Shown: piece by piece, positions 23,422-32,376 of the stretch
Layout of the letters: every line of letters starts with the position of its first letter
Numbering within the stretch: position 1 is the first letter of the stretch
Source: K189A clade bacterium
GTDB lineage: Bacteria > Pseudomonadota > Gammaproteobacteria > Pseudomonadales > Azotimanducaceae
NCBI GenBank assembly: GCA_902613475.1
Contig: CACMHG010000018.1
Location: forward strand, 1-37,867
Length of the DNA: 37,867 bases
Direction: 5' to 3'
Made by a program: the position numbers and the translations under genes
Notes under the pieces: model-generated
What the model was told of the DNA's origin: nothing
What the model saw: the letters and a program-made list of their open reading frames with translations, nothing else
The model's database searches: none

Positions 23422-25884
23422 TTACTCCGTCGCGCCTTGCCGTCGATTTTTGAGGAGGAGCTTCAACGCCTTCAGTGGCTGCCCGTTTAATAAGGCGAGC
23501 AAGGTATCAATTTGATCGAAACTGATTTTTCCTTGTTGAAAAAGCACCGCGGCCCGCAAAGGCATGTGATTGGCCATTTCCTCGAACATCTTGCGTGTGG
23601 TGGGGTCCGCGTTTTGCAGTCCCATGCCGCCTAAGAAACCTGCTATGGCCTTCTCGTAGACCTTGCTGCCGAGCCAAGTGGTGCTGATTTCCGCGAGGGA
23701 CGAGTTGCGATGAAAGGGTCGTATGTCTTCACCCTCAGGAACTGGCCTATTGAGCATGTTACGAAACAGCGCGTCAGAAACGTCGAGCGCTTGAGGATGT
23801 GCTGGGGATAAAAATTCTGGCGCACCAGTAGTTTTGGCGACGTCACTGAAGGTGTGCGTCGAGACTACATTGACGGCCTGAGTCAGCCGAATATCACGAC
23901 TCGATGAGCCGATACGAAGCTGCACAGCGCCGGCCTCTAGTACCCATTGATTCGTGCCGTGGTCGAAGGTGCGAAAATTCTCCGCATCCAGCTCAATCGT
24001 GACCGTTGCGACCTCCAAGGACTGCAAAAATACTTTGGTGAACCCGCACAGCTGTTGCTCTGGTTGATGGGTCGCGCTGCTTCGGCTGTGTCGGTAAACC
24101 TGAATGACCTCGGCACCTGCGCGCTTGCCCGTGTTTTTGATGGTGACGCTCAAGGTAATGCTGCCGTCGGCAGTGAGGGAGGCATTGCTGGTATTGGCCT
24201 CTACATAGACAAAGTCGGTATAGCTTAGACCGTGGCCAAAGGGGAATAGCACGTCCCGTCGGGCAGTATCGTAGTAGCGATATCCCACATAGACGCCCTC
24301 GCGATACTGCATTTGTCGCCTTTCGCCGGGAAAGAAAGGCGTGCAGGGCACATCCTTGAGGTTCAGCGGGAAGGTTTCAGCGAGCTTTCCGGCGGGGTTT
24401 TGTAATCCCATCAATGCATCGGCGAGACCGCTGCCACTGGCTTGGCCACCGAGATAGCCTTCGATCACCGCGGGCACCTGATCAATCCAGGGCATGGTAA
24501 CGGGCGCACCATTGGCGAGGACCACGACCGTATTGGGGTTGGCGGCGCAGACCGCGGTGATCAGTGCGTTATGTTGATCCGGTAGATCCAGATTTTCGCG
24601 GTCAAATCCTTCGGATTCATAAATGCCAGGGAGGCCCGCATAAATCAACGCCACATCCGCGGGCTTTGCCATCGCCACCGCCTCCGTGATAAGCGTTTGA
24701 TCGGAGCGACTGGCCACGGGGTCGTAGCCCTGTGCGTAGTCGATGTCGCCAAGGTAATCCGTGAGGGCCTGGCGCAGAGTATCTACTTGGGTGGGGCGCA
24801 CCTGGGAGCTTCCGGCACCCTGAAAGCGAGGCTTTTCCGCAAAGGCCCCGATCAGCACGATTTTTGAGCGCTCTGATAGGGGTAACAGTTGATTCTCGTT
24901 TTTTAGCAGTACGCAAGATTGCGCTGCAGCCTTCCTGGCGAGCCGGTGCTGTTCGTCCGGATCGGCTGGTGTTGCGGGTTTTTGACGATTCAAGCTGGAC
25001 AGACTGAGGGCGATATTTCTCGCGATGGCACGATCTAAATCTGCCTCGTCGAGATCGCCGTTGGCTACTGCCTGAACGACCAGGGCATCGTTGACGCCGC
25101 CGCTGCCTGGCATCTCTAGATCCAACCCTGCCTTGACGCCAACGGGGCGGTCATTGGCAGCCCCCCAGTCCGTCATGACCGAGCCTTCAAAGCCCCACTC
25201 TTCACGCAGGACCGAATTCAATAACCAGTCGTGCTCGCTGCAGTAGACGCCATTGAGTCGGTTGTAGGCGCACATGACCGTCCAGGGCTTGGCGGTTCTT
25301 ACCGCGATCTCGAAGCCGCGCAGATAGATTTCTCGTAAAGTACGATCATCGACGACGGCGTCCATATACATACGACCGAGCTCTTGGTTGTTCACCGCAA
25401 AATGCTTCAGGCATGCACCAACCCCCTGAGACTGAATGCCGTTGACCAAGCTCGCGGCTATTTTGCCGTTGAGCAGCGGGTCTTCCGAGAAATACTCAAA
25501 GTTTCTTCCACACAGAGGGCTGCGTTTAATGTTCATGCCGGGACAGAGCAGGACACTGACATCCTCAACCACGCAGGTCTGACCGAGAGCGACACCGACC
25601 TCGTGCATGAGCTCCAGATCCCACGAGCTTGCGAGCCCGGACGCAGTGGGGAAGCAAGTGGCGGGTACGCTGCGATGTGCGCCCAGATGGTCGGCATTTT
25701 GCCCTTGCTTGCGCAGCCCATGGGGTCCGTCAGTGACCATGATGCTGGGGATATCCAGGCGAGCAAGACCTGGTAGGTGCCAGAAGTCTTTGCCGGAGCA
25801 AAAATCAGCCTTTTCTGCCAAGGTCATTTGGGCAACTAAGGCTTGCGCCTGGACAGTCAGTGTGGGATCTAATGGATGGTTCAC
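23422..25884 (-). CDS. GH3 family beta-glucosidase-like glycoside hydrolase
   Basis: An 820-residue GH3 enzyme. The N-terminal barrel holds KHFAVNNQE and the nucleophile region SVMTDWGAAND (D239). The second alpha/beta domain (VLIGAFAEKPRFQGAGSSQVRP, then GLPGIYESEGFDRENLDLP) and a fibronectin-III-like domain (GHGLSYTDFVY, NTGKRAGAEVIQVY) follow in the normal order. An extra C-terminal 150 residues (from about 670) is less usual. No signal peptide is seen, so it should act on imported oligosaccharides in the cytoplasm. It is a single gene, convergent with the octaheme gene (19 bp apart) and divergent from the next one. Confidence 0.93.
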   Translation of the reverse strand: MNHPLDPTLTVQAQALVAQMTLAEKADFCSGKDFWHLPGLARLDIPSIMVTDGPHGLRKQGQNADHLGAHRSVPATCFPTASGLASSWDLELMHEVGVALGQTCVVEDVSVLLCPGMNIKRSPLCGRNFEYFSEDPLLNGKIAASLVNGIQSQGVGACLKHFAVNNQELGRMYMDAVVDDRTLREIYLRGFEIAVRTAKPWTVMCAYNRLNGVYCSEHDWLLNSVLREEWGFEGSVMTDWGAANDRPVGVKAGLDLEMPGSGGVNDALVVQAVANGDLDEADLDRAIARNIALSLSSLNRQKPATPADPDEQHRLARKAAAQSCVLLKNENQLLPLSERSKIVLIGAFAEKPRFQGAGSSQVRPTQVDTLRQALTDYLGDIDYAQGYDPVASRSDQTLITEAVAMAKPADVALIYAGLPGIYESEGFDRENLDLPDQHNALITAVCAANPNTVVVLANGAPVTMPWIDQVPAVIEGYLGGQASGSGLADALMGLQNPAGKLAETFPLNLKDVPCTPFFPGERRQMQYREGVYVGYRYYDTARRDVLFPFGHGLSYTDFVYVEANTSNASLTADGSITLSVTIKNTGKRAGAEVIQVYRHSRSSATHQPEQQLCGFTKVFLQSLEVATVTIELDAENFRTFDHGTNQWVLEAGAVQLRIGSSSRDIRLTQAVNVVSTHTFSDVAKTTGAPEFLSPAHPQALDVSDALFRNMLNRPVPEGEDIRPFHRNSSLAEISTTWLGSKVYEKAIAGFLGGMGLQNADPTTRKMFEEMANHMPLRAAVLFQQGKISFDQIDTLLALLNGQPLKALKLLLKNRRQGATE

Positions 25885-26042
25885 TTAGCTTCCTCCCGTA
25901 AACCGATGCGCTGCGCCGCTAGGGTCGCAGACATGGCTTTGATTGCCTAGCAGGTGGACTGAGAAAATAGCGCAGTCGCGGTTGGGTATCAGTGCAATGA
26001 GATCTCCGCAGGCTCTGCTTCAATGCAAAATTAAGGGAAACC

Positions 26043-27611
26043 ATGGTGTATCACCCCGAGCAACGCTACACATCAGCCAGATCGCCGGTCGCCGCGGATA
26101 ATCTCGTCGCGACGTCACAGCCATTGGCGACGGAGGCGGGGCTGCATGCCATGCGCAGTGGCGGCAACGCCCTTGATGCAGCGCTTGCGGCGGCCGTTAC
26201 GCTTACGGTCGTGGAGCCCAACAACAATGGCCTTGGCAGTGATGCCTTTGCGCTTTTATGGGATGGACAGCAAGTGGTGGGTTTGAATGCATCCGGGCGC
26301 GCGCCTGCAGCATGGTCCCTTGATCGATTTGCCGGAAGAAAACGTATGCCTGAGTTGGGATGGGACAGCGTCACCGTGCCCGGCGCGGTTTCAAGCTGGG
26401 TGGCGCTCTCGGATCGCTACGGCAAGCTGCCCTTCGAGGCGCTGTTTGAGTCGGCCATACACTATGCGAAAAACGGTTTCCTGGTGGGGCCGAAGTCTGC
26501 CTTTTATTGGCAGCTGCTGGAGGGCCACTACAGTGACTATCCAGATTGGATAGCACACTTTGGACCGGTGCCGAAGGCTGGTGAGCGGTTTATGAGGCCG
26601 GATATGGTGGCGAGCCTTGAAGCGATTCGGGACTCCAAGGGCGAGGCTTTTTATCGCGGCGAGCTGGCCAGCGCCATGGTCGATGCAAGCACCCGGGCGG
26701 AGGGGGGGCTCGCGCTGGCGGATTTGGCCAACCATACCTGCGAGTGGGTGACCCCGATCGCGCAATCTTATCGGGGTGTTGAATTGCTTGAGATTCCGCC
26801 CAATGGCCAAGGTTTGGCTGCGCAAATCGCGCTCGGTATTTTGAGTTACCTACCCCTGGCTGAACTGGACTCTGCAGCGCTCATGCATCAGCAAATTGAG
26901 GCGATGAAAATCGCCGTACACGCCGCCAGTCAGCACTTCGCCGACGCTCGGGCCATGTTTGTTAGTCCAGAGCAGTTGCTGGAGCCTGGCTCCCTTGAGC
27001 GCGCGGTCAAGAGTATTGGGGGTCAGGCAGCGCTACTGCCGCCGGTTTCACTACCCGTAGGTGAAGACACGGTATATCTCACGACGGCAGATGCCGATGG
27101 CATGATGGTTTCGTTCATTCAGTCCAACTTTAAGGCGTTTGGGTCGGGGATCGTCATCCCCGGAACGGGGATCTCGATGCAAAATCGGGGCTCTGGCTTT
27201 TCCCTAGACCCCGCGCATCCCAATTGTGTAGGCCCAGGCAAGCGGCCTTTCCATACGATCATCCCAGGCTTTGTGACCCAGAGTGGCAAGCCTGCTCTGA
27301 GCTTTGGCGTGATGGGTGGACATATGCAGCACCAGGGGCATGTACAGATGGTGAGCCGGATATTTGACTTCGGCCAAAATCCACAAGAAGCCAGCGATGC
27401 GCCCCGATGGCATGTCTACCCAGATTTGAAGGTAGGTTTGGAGCAGGGCATACCGCAAGCTGTCTTCGATGACTTGAAAGCCCGGGGACATGATGTGCGT
27501 TATGAGCGCCAAGAAAGCGTTTTTGGTGGTGCTCAACTCATTCAGGCACTGCCTTCAGGGTATGTGGGAGGGTCAGATCACCGTAAAGAGGGTTATGTGG
27601 GCGGATTCTAG
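26043..27611 (+). CDS. Gamma-glutamyltransferase-like Ntn hydrolase (YwrD/oxamate amidohydrolase branch)
   Basis: A 522-residue protein of the gamma-glutamyltransferase superfamily. The opening (AADNLVATSQPLATEAGLHAMRSGGNALDAALAAAVTLTVVEPNNNGLGSD) is diagnostic. Autoprocessing normally exposes a Thr nucleophile; here the match is T343 in EDTVYLTTADADG. The following SFIQSNFKAFGSGIVIPGTG and NRGSGFSLDP...GPGKRPFHTIIP blocks fit the YwrD/HpxW side of the family better than periplasmic GGT. There is no signal peptide, so it is cytoplasmic, unlike classical GGT. It may hydrolyse an amide such as oxamate, or act on gamma-glutamyl compounds. It lies 158 bp from the divergent GH3 gene. Confidence 0.85.
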   Translation: MVYHPEQRYTSARSPVAADNLVATSQPLATEAGLHAMRSGGNALDAALAAAVTLTVVEPNNNGLGSDAFALLWDGQQVVGLNASGRAPAAWSLDRFAGRKRMPELGWDSVTVPGAVSSWVALSDRYGKLPFEALFESAIHYAKNGFLVGPKSAFYWQLLEGHYSDYPDWIAHFGPVPKAGERFMRPDMVASLEAIRDSKGEAFYRGELASAMVDASTRAEGGLALADLANHTCEWVTPIAQSYRGVELLEIPPNGQGLAAQIALGILSYLPLAELDSAALMHQQIEAMKIAVHAASQHFADARAMFVSPEQLLEPGSLERAVKSIGGQAALLPPVSLPVGEDTVYLTTADADGMMVSFIQSNFKAFGSGIVIPGTGISMQNRGSGFSLDPAHPNCVGPGKRPFHTIIPGFVTQSGKPALSFGVMGGHMQHQGHVQMVSRIFDFGQNPQEASDAPRWHVYPDLKVGLEQGIPQAVFDDLKARGHDVRYERQESVFGGAQLIQALPSGYVGGSDHRKEGYVGGF

Positions 27612-27614
27612 GGC

Positions 27615-27683
27615 TGTCGTTAAATGCAAAATAGCGTGTCGTTATTCGAAATTTGTCTAGCGTTAAGTTACTAAGCAGATAAA
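27615..27683 (+). promoter_or_regulatory. Direct repeat and weak promoter upstream of cysD
   Basis: TGTCGTTA occurs twice, at 27615-27622 and 27637-27644, 22 bp apart (two helical turns), 88 bp or more before the cysD-like start. TTGTCT (27653-27658) and GATAAA (27678-27683) form a weak -35/-10 pair with a 19-bp spacer. In other gammaproteobacteria CysB activates cys genes from such a position, but I cannot show that this repeat is a CysB site. Confidence 0.35.
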
Positions 27684-27731
27684 AAATCTGAATAATGCGA
27701 TTTGCGACAATTCTGTGCGAGGCTTGACCCA

Positions 27732-29237
27732 ATGGAATCTGCAGACTTACTCGCGCGTATGCGCGCACTCGGCGGGGTGTGGGATGCAAAACGCGCACAC
27801 CAATTGGTGTTAGACATTGGCAAAGCCCAGTCTCAGCGCTCGACGGAGCGTCTTCTCGATGCCATGGCGGAGCTTCCCAAGGCACTTGAACTTAGTGATC
27901 TTATCGACGAAGACCTGCGTCCTTTAAAACCTGCGGTGGTGCATCAGCTAGCCGATGACGCGAAGCGCAAACGGCAGCCTAGCTGGGTACTGCAATCGGC
28001 TCGCCTTGGTGCAGACCTAGTGGTGGCGGTGAATGATGGTCGGCTCGCTCGACAGTGGGTATTTGTTCCGGGTGACGCGGATGCGTCGAGCGCAAGCATC
28101 TTGCTTGAGGGTTTAGAGCTACTGGTGGGTGATAAGCCCGCGCTGCTTTGGCCCCAGGGTGAGGCCCTGTCGTCGAGCCGTCAGCTAGTGGCGCAGCAGG
28201 GCAGCCATGGGTTGGTGTTGACTGGTCATCGATCTGTGCACTTTGCCTTGCCCGCCTATCACTCGCCCAAGGCTGATGCCGGTGCAGGGCTGCTCAGTCG
28301 TCATCAGGGATCTGAACGCGCCGAACAAGCACAGGCGGTTGGTCTATCGCATCTAGATCGCTTAGAAGCTGAAAGTATTCACATCATGCGCGAGGTAGTG
28401 GCTGAGGCCGATAACCCGGTCATGCTCTATAGCGTGGGCAAGGACAGCTCGGTAATGCTGCACCTTGCCCGCAAGGCATTTTTCCCCAGTCCACCGCCGT
28501 TTCCACTCATGCATGTTGATACCCGCTGGAAATTTCAGGCCATGTACGACTTTCGCGATTACATGGCAGAGGAAAGCGGTATGGAACTTATCGTGCACAT
28601 CAACCCCGAGGGTGTTGCTAAGAACATCAACCCCTTTGACCACGGTAGCGCCATTCATACCGACGTGATGAAAACCCAGGGATTGAAGCAGGCGCTGAAC
28701 ACTCACGGCTTTGATGTGGCTTTCGGTGGTGCACGTCGAGATGAGGAGAAGAGCCGCGCCAAGGAGCGGATATTCTCGTTTCGTAATCCCGCACACCGCT
28801 GGGATCCAAAAAATCAGCGACCGGAACTGTGGCAGCTGTATAACGGCCAAAAAAACCCTGGTGAGAGCATTCGCGTATTCCCGCTGTCGAATTGGACCGA
28901 GCTGGATATTTGGCAGTACATCTACCGAGAGCATATTCCCATCGTGCCGCTATATTTTGCGGCAGAGCGTCCCGTGGTGGCGAAGGATGGTATGTGGGTC
29001 ATGGTGGACGATGACCGCCTGCCCGTGGGCGCTGATGAAAGGGTTGAGATCAAACGCGTGCGTTTTCGCACCCTGGGCTGTTACCCGCTCACCGGTGCGG
29101 TGGAATCTAACGCCGACGACCTGTCCTCGATTGTGCTGGAACTCCTTAACTCTCGAACCAGCGAGCGACAGGGCAGAGCCATTGATTCGGATTCCTCAGG
29201 TTCCATGGAGAAGAAAAAGCAGGAGGGGTATTTCTGA
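27732..29237 (+). CDS. cysD: Sulfate adenylyltransferase subunit 2 (CysD) with a long extra N-terminal region
   Basis: A 501-residue protein. From residue 205 ([18 protein letters not shown]) to the end ([12 protein letters not shown]) it is a full CysD of about 297 residues: PP-loop [44 protein letters not shown] and [12 protein letters not shown]. CysD makes APS from ATP and sulfate with CysN. Residues 1-204 are extra: no CysD that I know begins this way, no in-frame ATG lies near residue 205, and I do not recognise the region. It is soluble and mixed helix/strand, with [12 protein letters not shown] and [21 protein letters not shown] 27732 has GAGG upstream. The stop is coupled to cysNC (TGATG). 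Confidence 0.92.
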   Translation: MESADLLARMRALGGVWDAKRAHQLVLDIGKAQSQRSTERLLDAMAELPKALELSDLIDEDLRPLKPAVVHQLADDAKRKRQPSWVLQSARLGADLVVAVNDGRLARQWVFVPGDADASSASILLEGLELLVGDKPALLWPQGEALSSSRQLVAQQGSHGLVLTGHRSVHFALPAYHSPKADAGAGLLSRHQGSERAEQAQAVGLSHLDRLEAESIHIMREVVAEADNPVMLYSVGKDSSVMLHLARKAFFPSPPPFPLMHVDTRWKFQAMYDFRDYMAEESGMELIVHINPEGVAKNINPFDHGSAIHTDVMKTQGLKQALNTHGFDVAFGGARRDEEKSRAKERIFSFRNPAHRWDPKNQRPELWQLYNGQKNPGESIRVFPLSNWTELDIWQYIYREHIPIVPLYFAAERPVVAKDGMWVMVDDDRLPVGADERVEIKRVRFRTLGCYPLTGAVESNADDLSSIVLELLNSRTSERQGRAIDSDSSGSMEKKKQEGYF

Positions 29238-31117
29238 TGAGCATCCAAGACCTCACCACCTCGGCGGAAGTGGATTCTTATTTAGCGCAACAGAATGCGC
29301 TGGACCTCTTGCGCTTTATTACCTGCGGCAGCGTTGACGACGGTAAAAGCACTCTGATTGGACGAATGCTGTACGAAGCCCAGCTGGTGTTCGAGGATCA
29401 AGTTGCCACCTTGCTCAAAGATTCCAAAAAGCTGGGAACCCAAGGTGGCGACATTGATTTTGCCTTGCTGGTCGACGGCTTAGCAGCGGAGCGCGAACAA
29501 GGCATTACAATCGACGTGGCCTACCGTTTTTTCGGCACAAATCATCGCAAGTTTATCGTCGCGGATACTCCGGGCCACGAACAGTACACGCGGAACATGG
29601 TCACCGGGGCTTCCACAGCAGATGTCGCGGTGATTTTGGTCGACGCCTCCCAAGGCGTGCTGACTCAGACTTGCCGCCACTCTTTTTTGGCTTCGCTGCT
29701 GGGTATTTCTCATGTGGTGTTGGCGGTAAACAAGATGGATTTGGTCAACTACGATCCTGCGGTATTCGCGCAAATCGAATCTGACTATTTGGCCTTTGCT
29801 GAAGCGCTGAATTTCGCGAGCATAACGCCCATCCCGCTGTCTGCACTGCAGGGTGACAATGTCATTGAGCGCTCGCGACGCACCGATTGGTACAGTGGCC
29901 CCACGTTGTTGGGCTACTTGGAAACCGTAGAAGTCGCCGCGTCTAACTTAGACGCCGATTTTCGGTTGCCGGTGCAATGGGTCAATCGCCCTAATGCGGA
30001 TTTTCGCGGCTTCGCCGGCACCGTCGCGGCGGGCAGCATAGCTCCGGGGGAAGCGGTGCAAGTGCTGCCCAGCGGGCAAGAGGCCATCGTTGAAGACATT
30101 GTGCTGTTCGACCAATCCCTGCCCCGGGCCCTGCCCAAACAAAGTGTGACCCTAACCCTTGACCGGCAAATAGATGTCTCCCGCGGTGATGTCATCGTGG
30201 CGAAAGGCGCGCCCTGTGAAGTCTCAGATCAGTTCGATACATCGCTCGTCTGGATGGACCAGGATGCTGGCTACGTGGGGCGTGGCTACAGCCTGATGCT
30301 CGGTGGTCGCATCATCAGCGCGACCCTGACTGAAATTAAATACAAAGTGAATGTAAATACCCTTGAGCAATTGCCCAGTCGCAGTCTGGCCCTTAACGAT
30401 ATCGGGCGTGTCACCCTCAGCCTGGATGAGCCCATACCCTTTACTGCTTACGCGGATTGCCGCGACCTTGGCTCCTTCATCCTGATTGACCGCTACAGCA
30501 AGGCCACGGTGGGTGCTGGCATGATCAACTTCGGTCTGCGGCGAGCGCAAAACCTTTATCCCACTCAAACCACTATCGACACCGCTAGCCGGGCTAAGCT
30601 GATGGGGCATGAAGGTAAGGTGATATGGCTCACGGGTCTGAGCGGTTCGGGTAAGTCCACGGTTGCCAATGCGCTAGAAAGTCGTCTGCATGCCATGGGC
30701 ATACATAGCTATCTACTCGATGGCGACAATATTCGCGGTGGTCTCAATAAAGATCTTGGATTCACCAAAGCAGATCGGGTAGAAAATATTCGGCGCACGG
30801 CAGAGGTCGCCAAACTGATGGCCGACGCCGGCCTTGTTGTGATCACCGCGTTTATTTCACCGTTTCGCTCGGAACGCGACATGGCCAGAAGCCTGTTTAA
30901 ACCCGATGAATTTGCCGAGGTCTTTCTCGACGTGTCGCTGGATGTGGCCGAGTCTCGAGACCCCAAGGGCCTATATAAAAAGGCGCGTCGCGGTGACCTA
31001 CCCCATTTCACCGGCATCGACTCACCCTACGAAGCGCCGGAAAGTGCAGACCTGCGGCTTGATACCAGTGAGCTTAGTGTTGAGGAATGTGTGAATCGGC
31101 TGCTGGAGCTGCTATGA
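29237..31117 (+). CDS. cysNC: Bifunctional sulfate adenylyltransferase subunit 1/APS kinase (CysNC)
   Basis: A 626-residue fusion. The N-terminal GTPase part has [30 protein letters not shown] and NKMD motifs, and drives APS formation with CysD. The C-terminal APS kinase begins around residue 460 with its P-loop GLSGSGKST (467-475), then [15 protein letters not shown] and [13 protein letters not shown], and makes PAPS. All nucleotide-binding residues are present, so both halves should work. ATG overlaps the cysD stop by one base (TGATG), and the stop overlaps the DUF2061 gene (ATGA). Confidence 0.96.
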   Translation: MSIQDLTTSAEVDSYLAQQNALDLLRFITCGSVDDGKSTLIGRMLYEAQLVFEDQVATLLKDSKKLGTQGGDIDFALLVDGLAAEREQGITIDVAYRFFGTNHRKFIVADTPGHEQYTRNMVTGASTADVAVILVDASQGVLTQTCRHSFLASLLGISHVVLAVNKMDLVNYDPAVFAQIESDYLAFAEALNFASITPIPLSALQGDNVIERSRRTDWYSGPTLLGYLETVEVAASNLDADFRLPVQWVNRPNADFRGFAGTVAAGSIAPGEAVQVLPSGQEAIVEDIVLFDQSLPRALPKQSVTLTLDRQIDVSRGDVIVAKGAPCEVSDQFDTSLVWMDQDAGYVGRGYSLMLGGRIISATLTEIKYKVNVNTLEQLPSRSLALNDIGRVTLSLDEPIPFTAYADCRDLGSFILIDRYSKATVGAGMINFGLRRAQNLYPTQTTIDTASRAKLMGHEGKVIWLTGLSGSGKSTVANALESRLHAMGIHSYLLDGDNIRGGLNKDLGFTKADRVENIRRTAEVAKLMADAGLVVITAFISPFRSERDMARSLFKPDEFAEVFLDVSLDVAESRDPKGLYKKARRGDLPHFTGIDSPYEAPESADLRLDTSELSVEECVNRLLELL

Positions 31118-31329
31118 ATGCATCTCTTACCAAGGCAGCCCAGCCGACCCATTTGCACAGCCTTGCAAAGGCGTTTTCTTGGCGATTGGTAGCGACGGCT
31201 ACGACGGCGCTGATTGCCTACGGCATTACCGGTGAGATCGACACCGCTCTGCTTATTGGCGGCATCGAGTTCTTTCTCAAAATTGGCATTTACTACCTGC
31301 ACGAGCGTATTTGGTTAATGCTCACCTGA
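31114..31329 (+). CDS. DUF2061 family small membrane protein
   Basis: A 71-residue membrane protein with two hydrophobic segments (about residues 22-36 and 44-62). The blocks [22 protein letters not shown] and [15 protein letters not shown] are the DUF2061 signature. Proteins of this family often lie directly beside cysN/C genes and their exact role is unknown. The ATG overlaps the cysNC stop, so it is made with the sulfate-activation enzymes. A longer open frame from 31087 lies inside cysNC and is not preferred. Confidence 0.88.
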   Translation: MNASLTKAAQPTHLHSLAKAFSWRLVATATTALIAYGITGEIDTALLIGGIEFFLKIGIYYLHERIWLMLT

Positions 31330-31374
31330 ATGCGACGGCTTTGGCGCAACAGCGCCTACTGTTACGCTAGAGCC

Positions 31375-32361
31375 ATGCACCGAGTATTCATCCAAACACT
31401 GCATCACAAAGCGCTCGCGCTGTTCTGTGTGCTTCTTTTAACGGGCTGTGGCGAGAGCGAGCGCACCCTTGCCATCGCCACAGGCGGCCCTGCCGGTTTG
31501 TACTACCCCTTCGGCGGCGCCATGGCATCACTGTGGTCCGAGGTCCTGCCTGGCGTGAATGCCAAGGCTGAAGTCACCGGTGGTTCGGTCACCAATGTGA
31601 TTCAGGTGGCGCGACAAGAGAGCGATTTAGGGATCGCCATGGCCGATGTGGTGAGCAGTGCTTATGCTGGGAAGGGTCGATTCCCAGAACCCCTGCCTTT
31701 GCGGGTGCTCTTTACCGCCTATCCCAACATTGTGCATATGCTCAGTTTGCGTGATAGCGGCATTCAGAGCATTGACGATTTGGCAGGCAAACGTGTGGCC
31801 CTGGGGGCTCAAGGGTCGGGTACCTCCGTTGCCGCCATCAATATCATTACGGGTTTGGGTCTTAGCCTGGATGATATCGCACCGCGCTATCTCAGTTTTG
31901 GCGAAACCACTTCTGGCTTGAAAGACGGCACCCTCGATGCGGGCTTCGTAGTCGGAGGATTGGGGATTGCCGCTGTGACCGAGCTATCCGTCACCCGGGA
32001 TATCGAAATCATCTCGCTGAGCGATGCGGAAATTGATCGCCTCATCCAGCAGTTCCCGGCTTATTCCGGCTACCTGATTCCCGGTGAGACCTACAGTGGC
32101 GTCAATGAGCCGAGGCAAACTCTAGGGATTTGGAGCGCTGTCGTCGTGCACGAGGCCATGCCTGAAGCGCTAGCCTTTGCGCTGACCTGCACGGTTTATC
32201 GAGATCATCCTCGGTTGCTGGCAGTATCGCCCGTGGTTAAGGACATGACTCTTGCCAACATTCACCAGCTACCCGCGGTACCACTACACCCGGGAACCCA
32301 GCGATTTCTGCAAAATCCCAGCGTGGATTGCCCTCAGCCGGCCGCGGCGACTGACCAGTAA
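31375..32361 (+). CDS. TAXI family TRAP transporter solute-binding lipoprotein
   Basis: A 328-residue binding protein from ATG 31375. Its signal has a lipobox, LLLTGC with lipidated C25. An upstream in-frame ATG (31330) directly after the DUF2061 stop would add 15 residues. The mature start LAIATGGPAGLYYPFGGAMASLW is the TAXI hallmark, followed by TGGSVTNVIQVARQESDLGIA and a LAGKRVALGAQGSGTSVAA block. TAXI proteins bind dicarboxylates, amino acids or other small organic anions and hand them to a fused permease, here 15 bp downstream. Its place behind cysD-cysNC-DUF2061 is unusual. Confidence 0.92.
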   Translation: MHRVFIQTLHHKALALFCVLLLTGCGESERTLAIATGGPAGLYYPFGGAMASLWSEVLPGVNAKAEVTGGSVTNVIQVARQESDLGIAMADVVSSAYAGKGRFPEPLPLRVLFTAYPNIVHMLSLRDSGIQSIDDLAGKRVALGAQGSGTSVAAINIITGLGLSLDDIAPRYLSFGETTSGLKDGTLDAGFVVGGLGIAAVTELSVTRDIEIISLSDAEIDRLIQQFPAYSGYLIPGETYSGVNEPRQTLGIWSAVVVHEAMPEALAFALTCTVYRDHPRLLAVSPVVKDMTLANIHQLPAVPLHPGTQRFLQNPSVDCPQPAAATDQ

Positions 32362-32376
32362 CGGCAGTCGAGAGTT

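Noticed and set aside
28200..28360. An internal start that would give a normal-length CysD
   Set aside because: No in-frame ATG, GTG or TTG with a ribosome site lies close to the conserved start. The nearest are a TTG about 40 codons upstream and a CTG in the GLLSR segment, both without a site.
28362..28934. A 190-codon minus-strand frame
   Set aside because: It lies wholly opposite the conserved PP-loop part of CysD and shows no family pattern.
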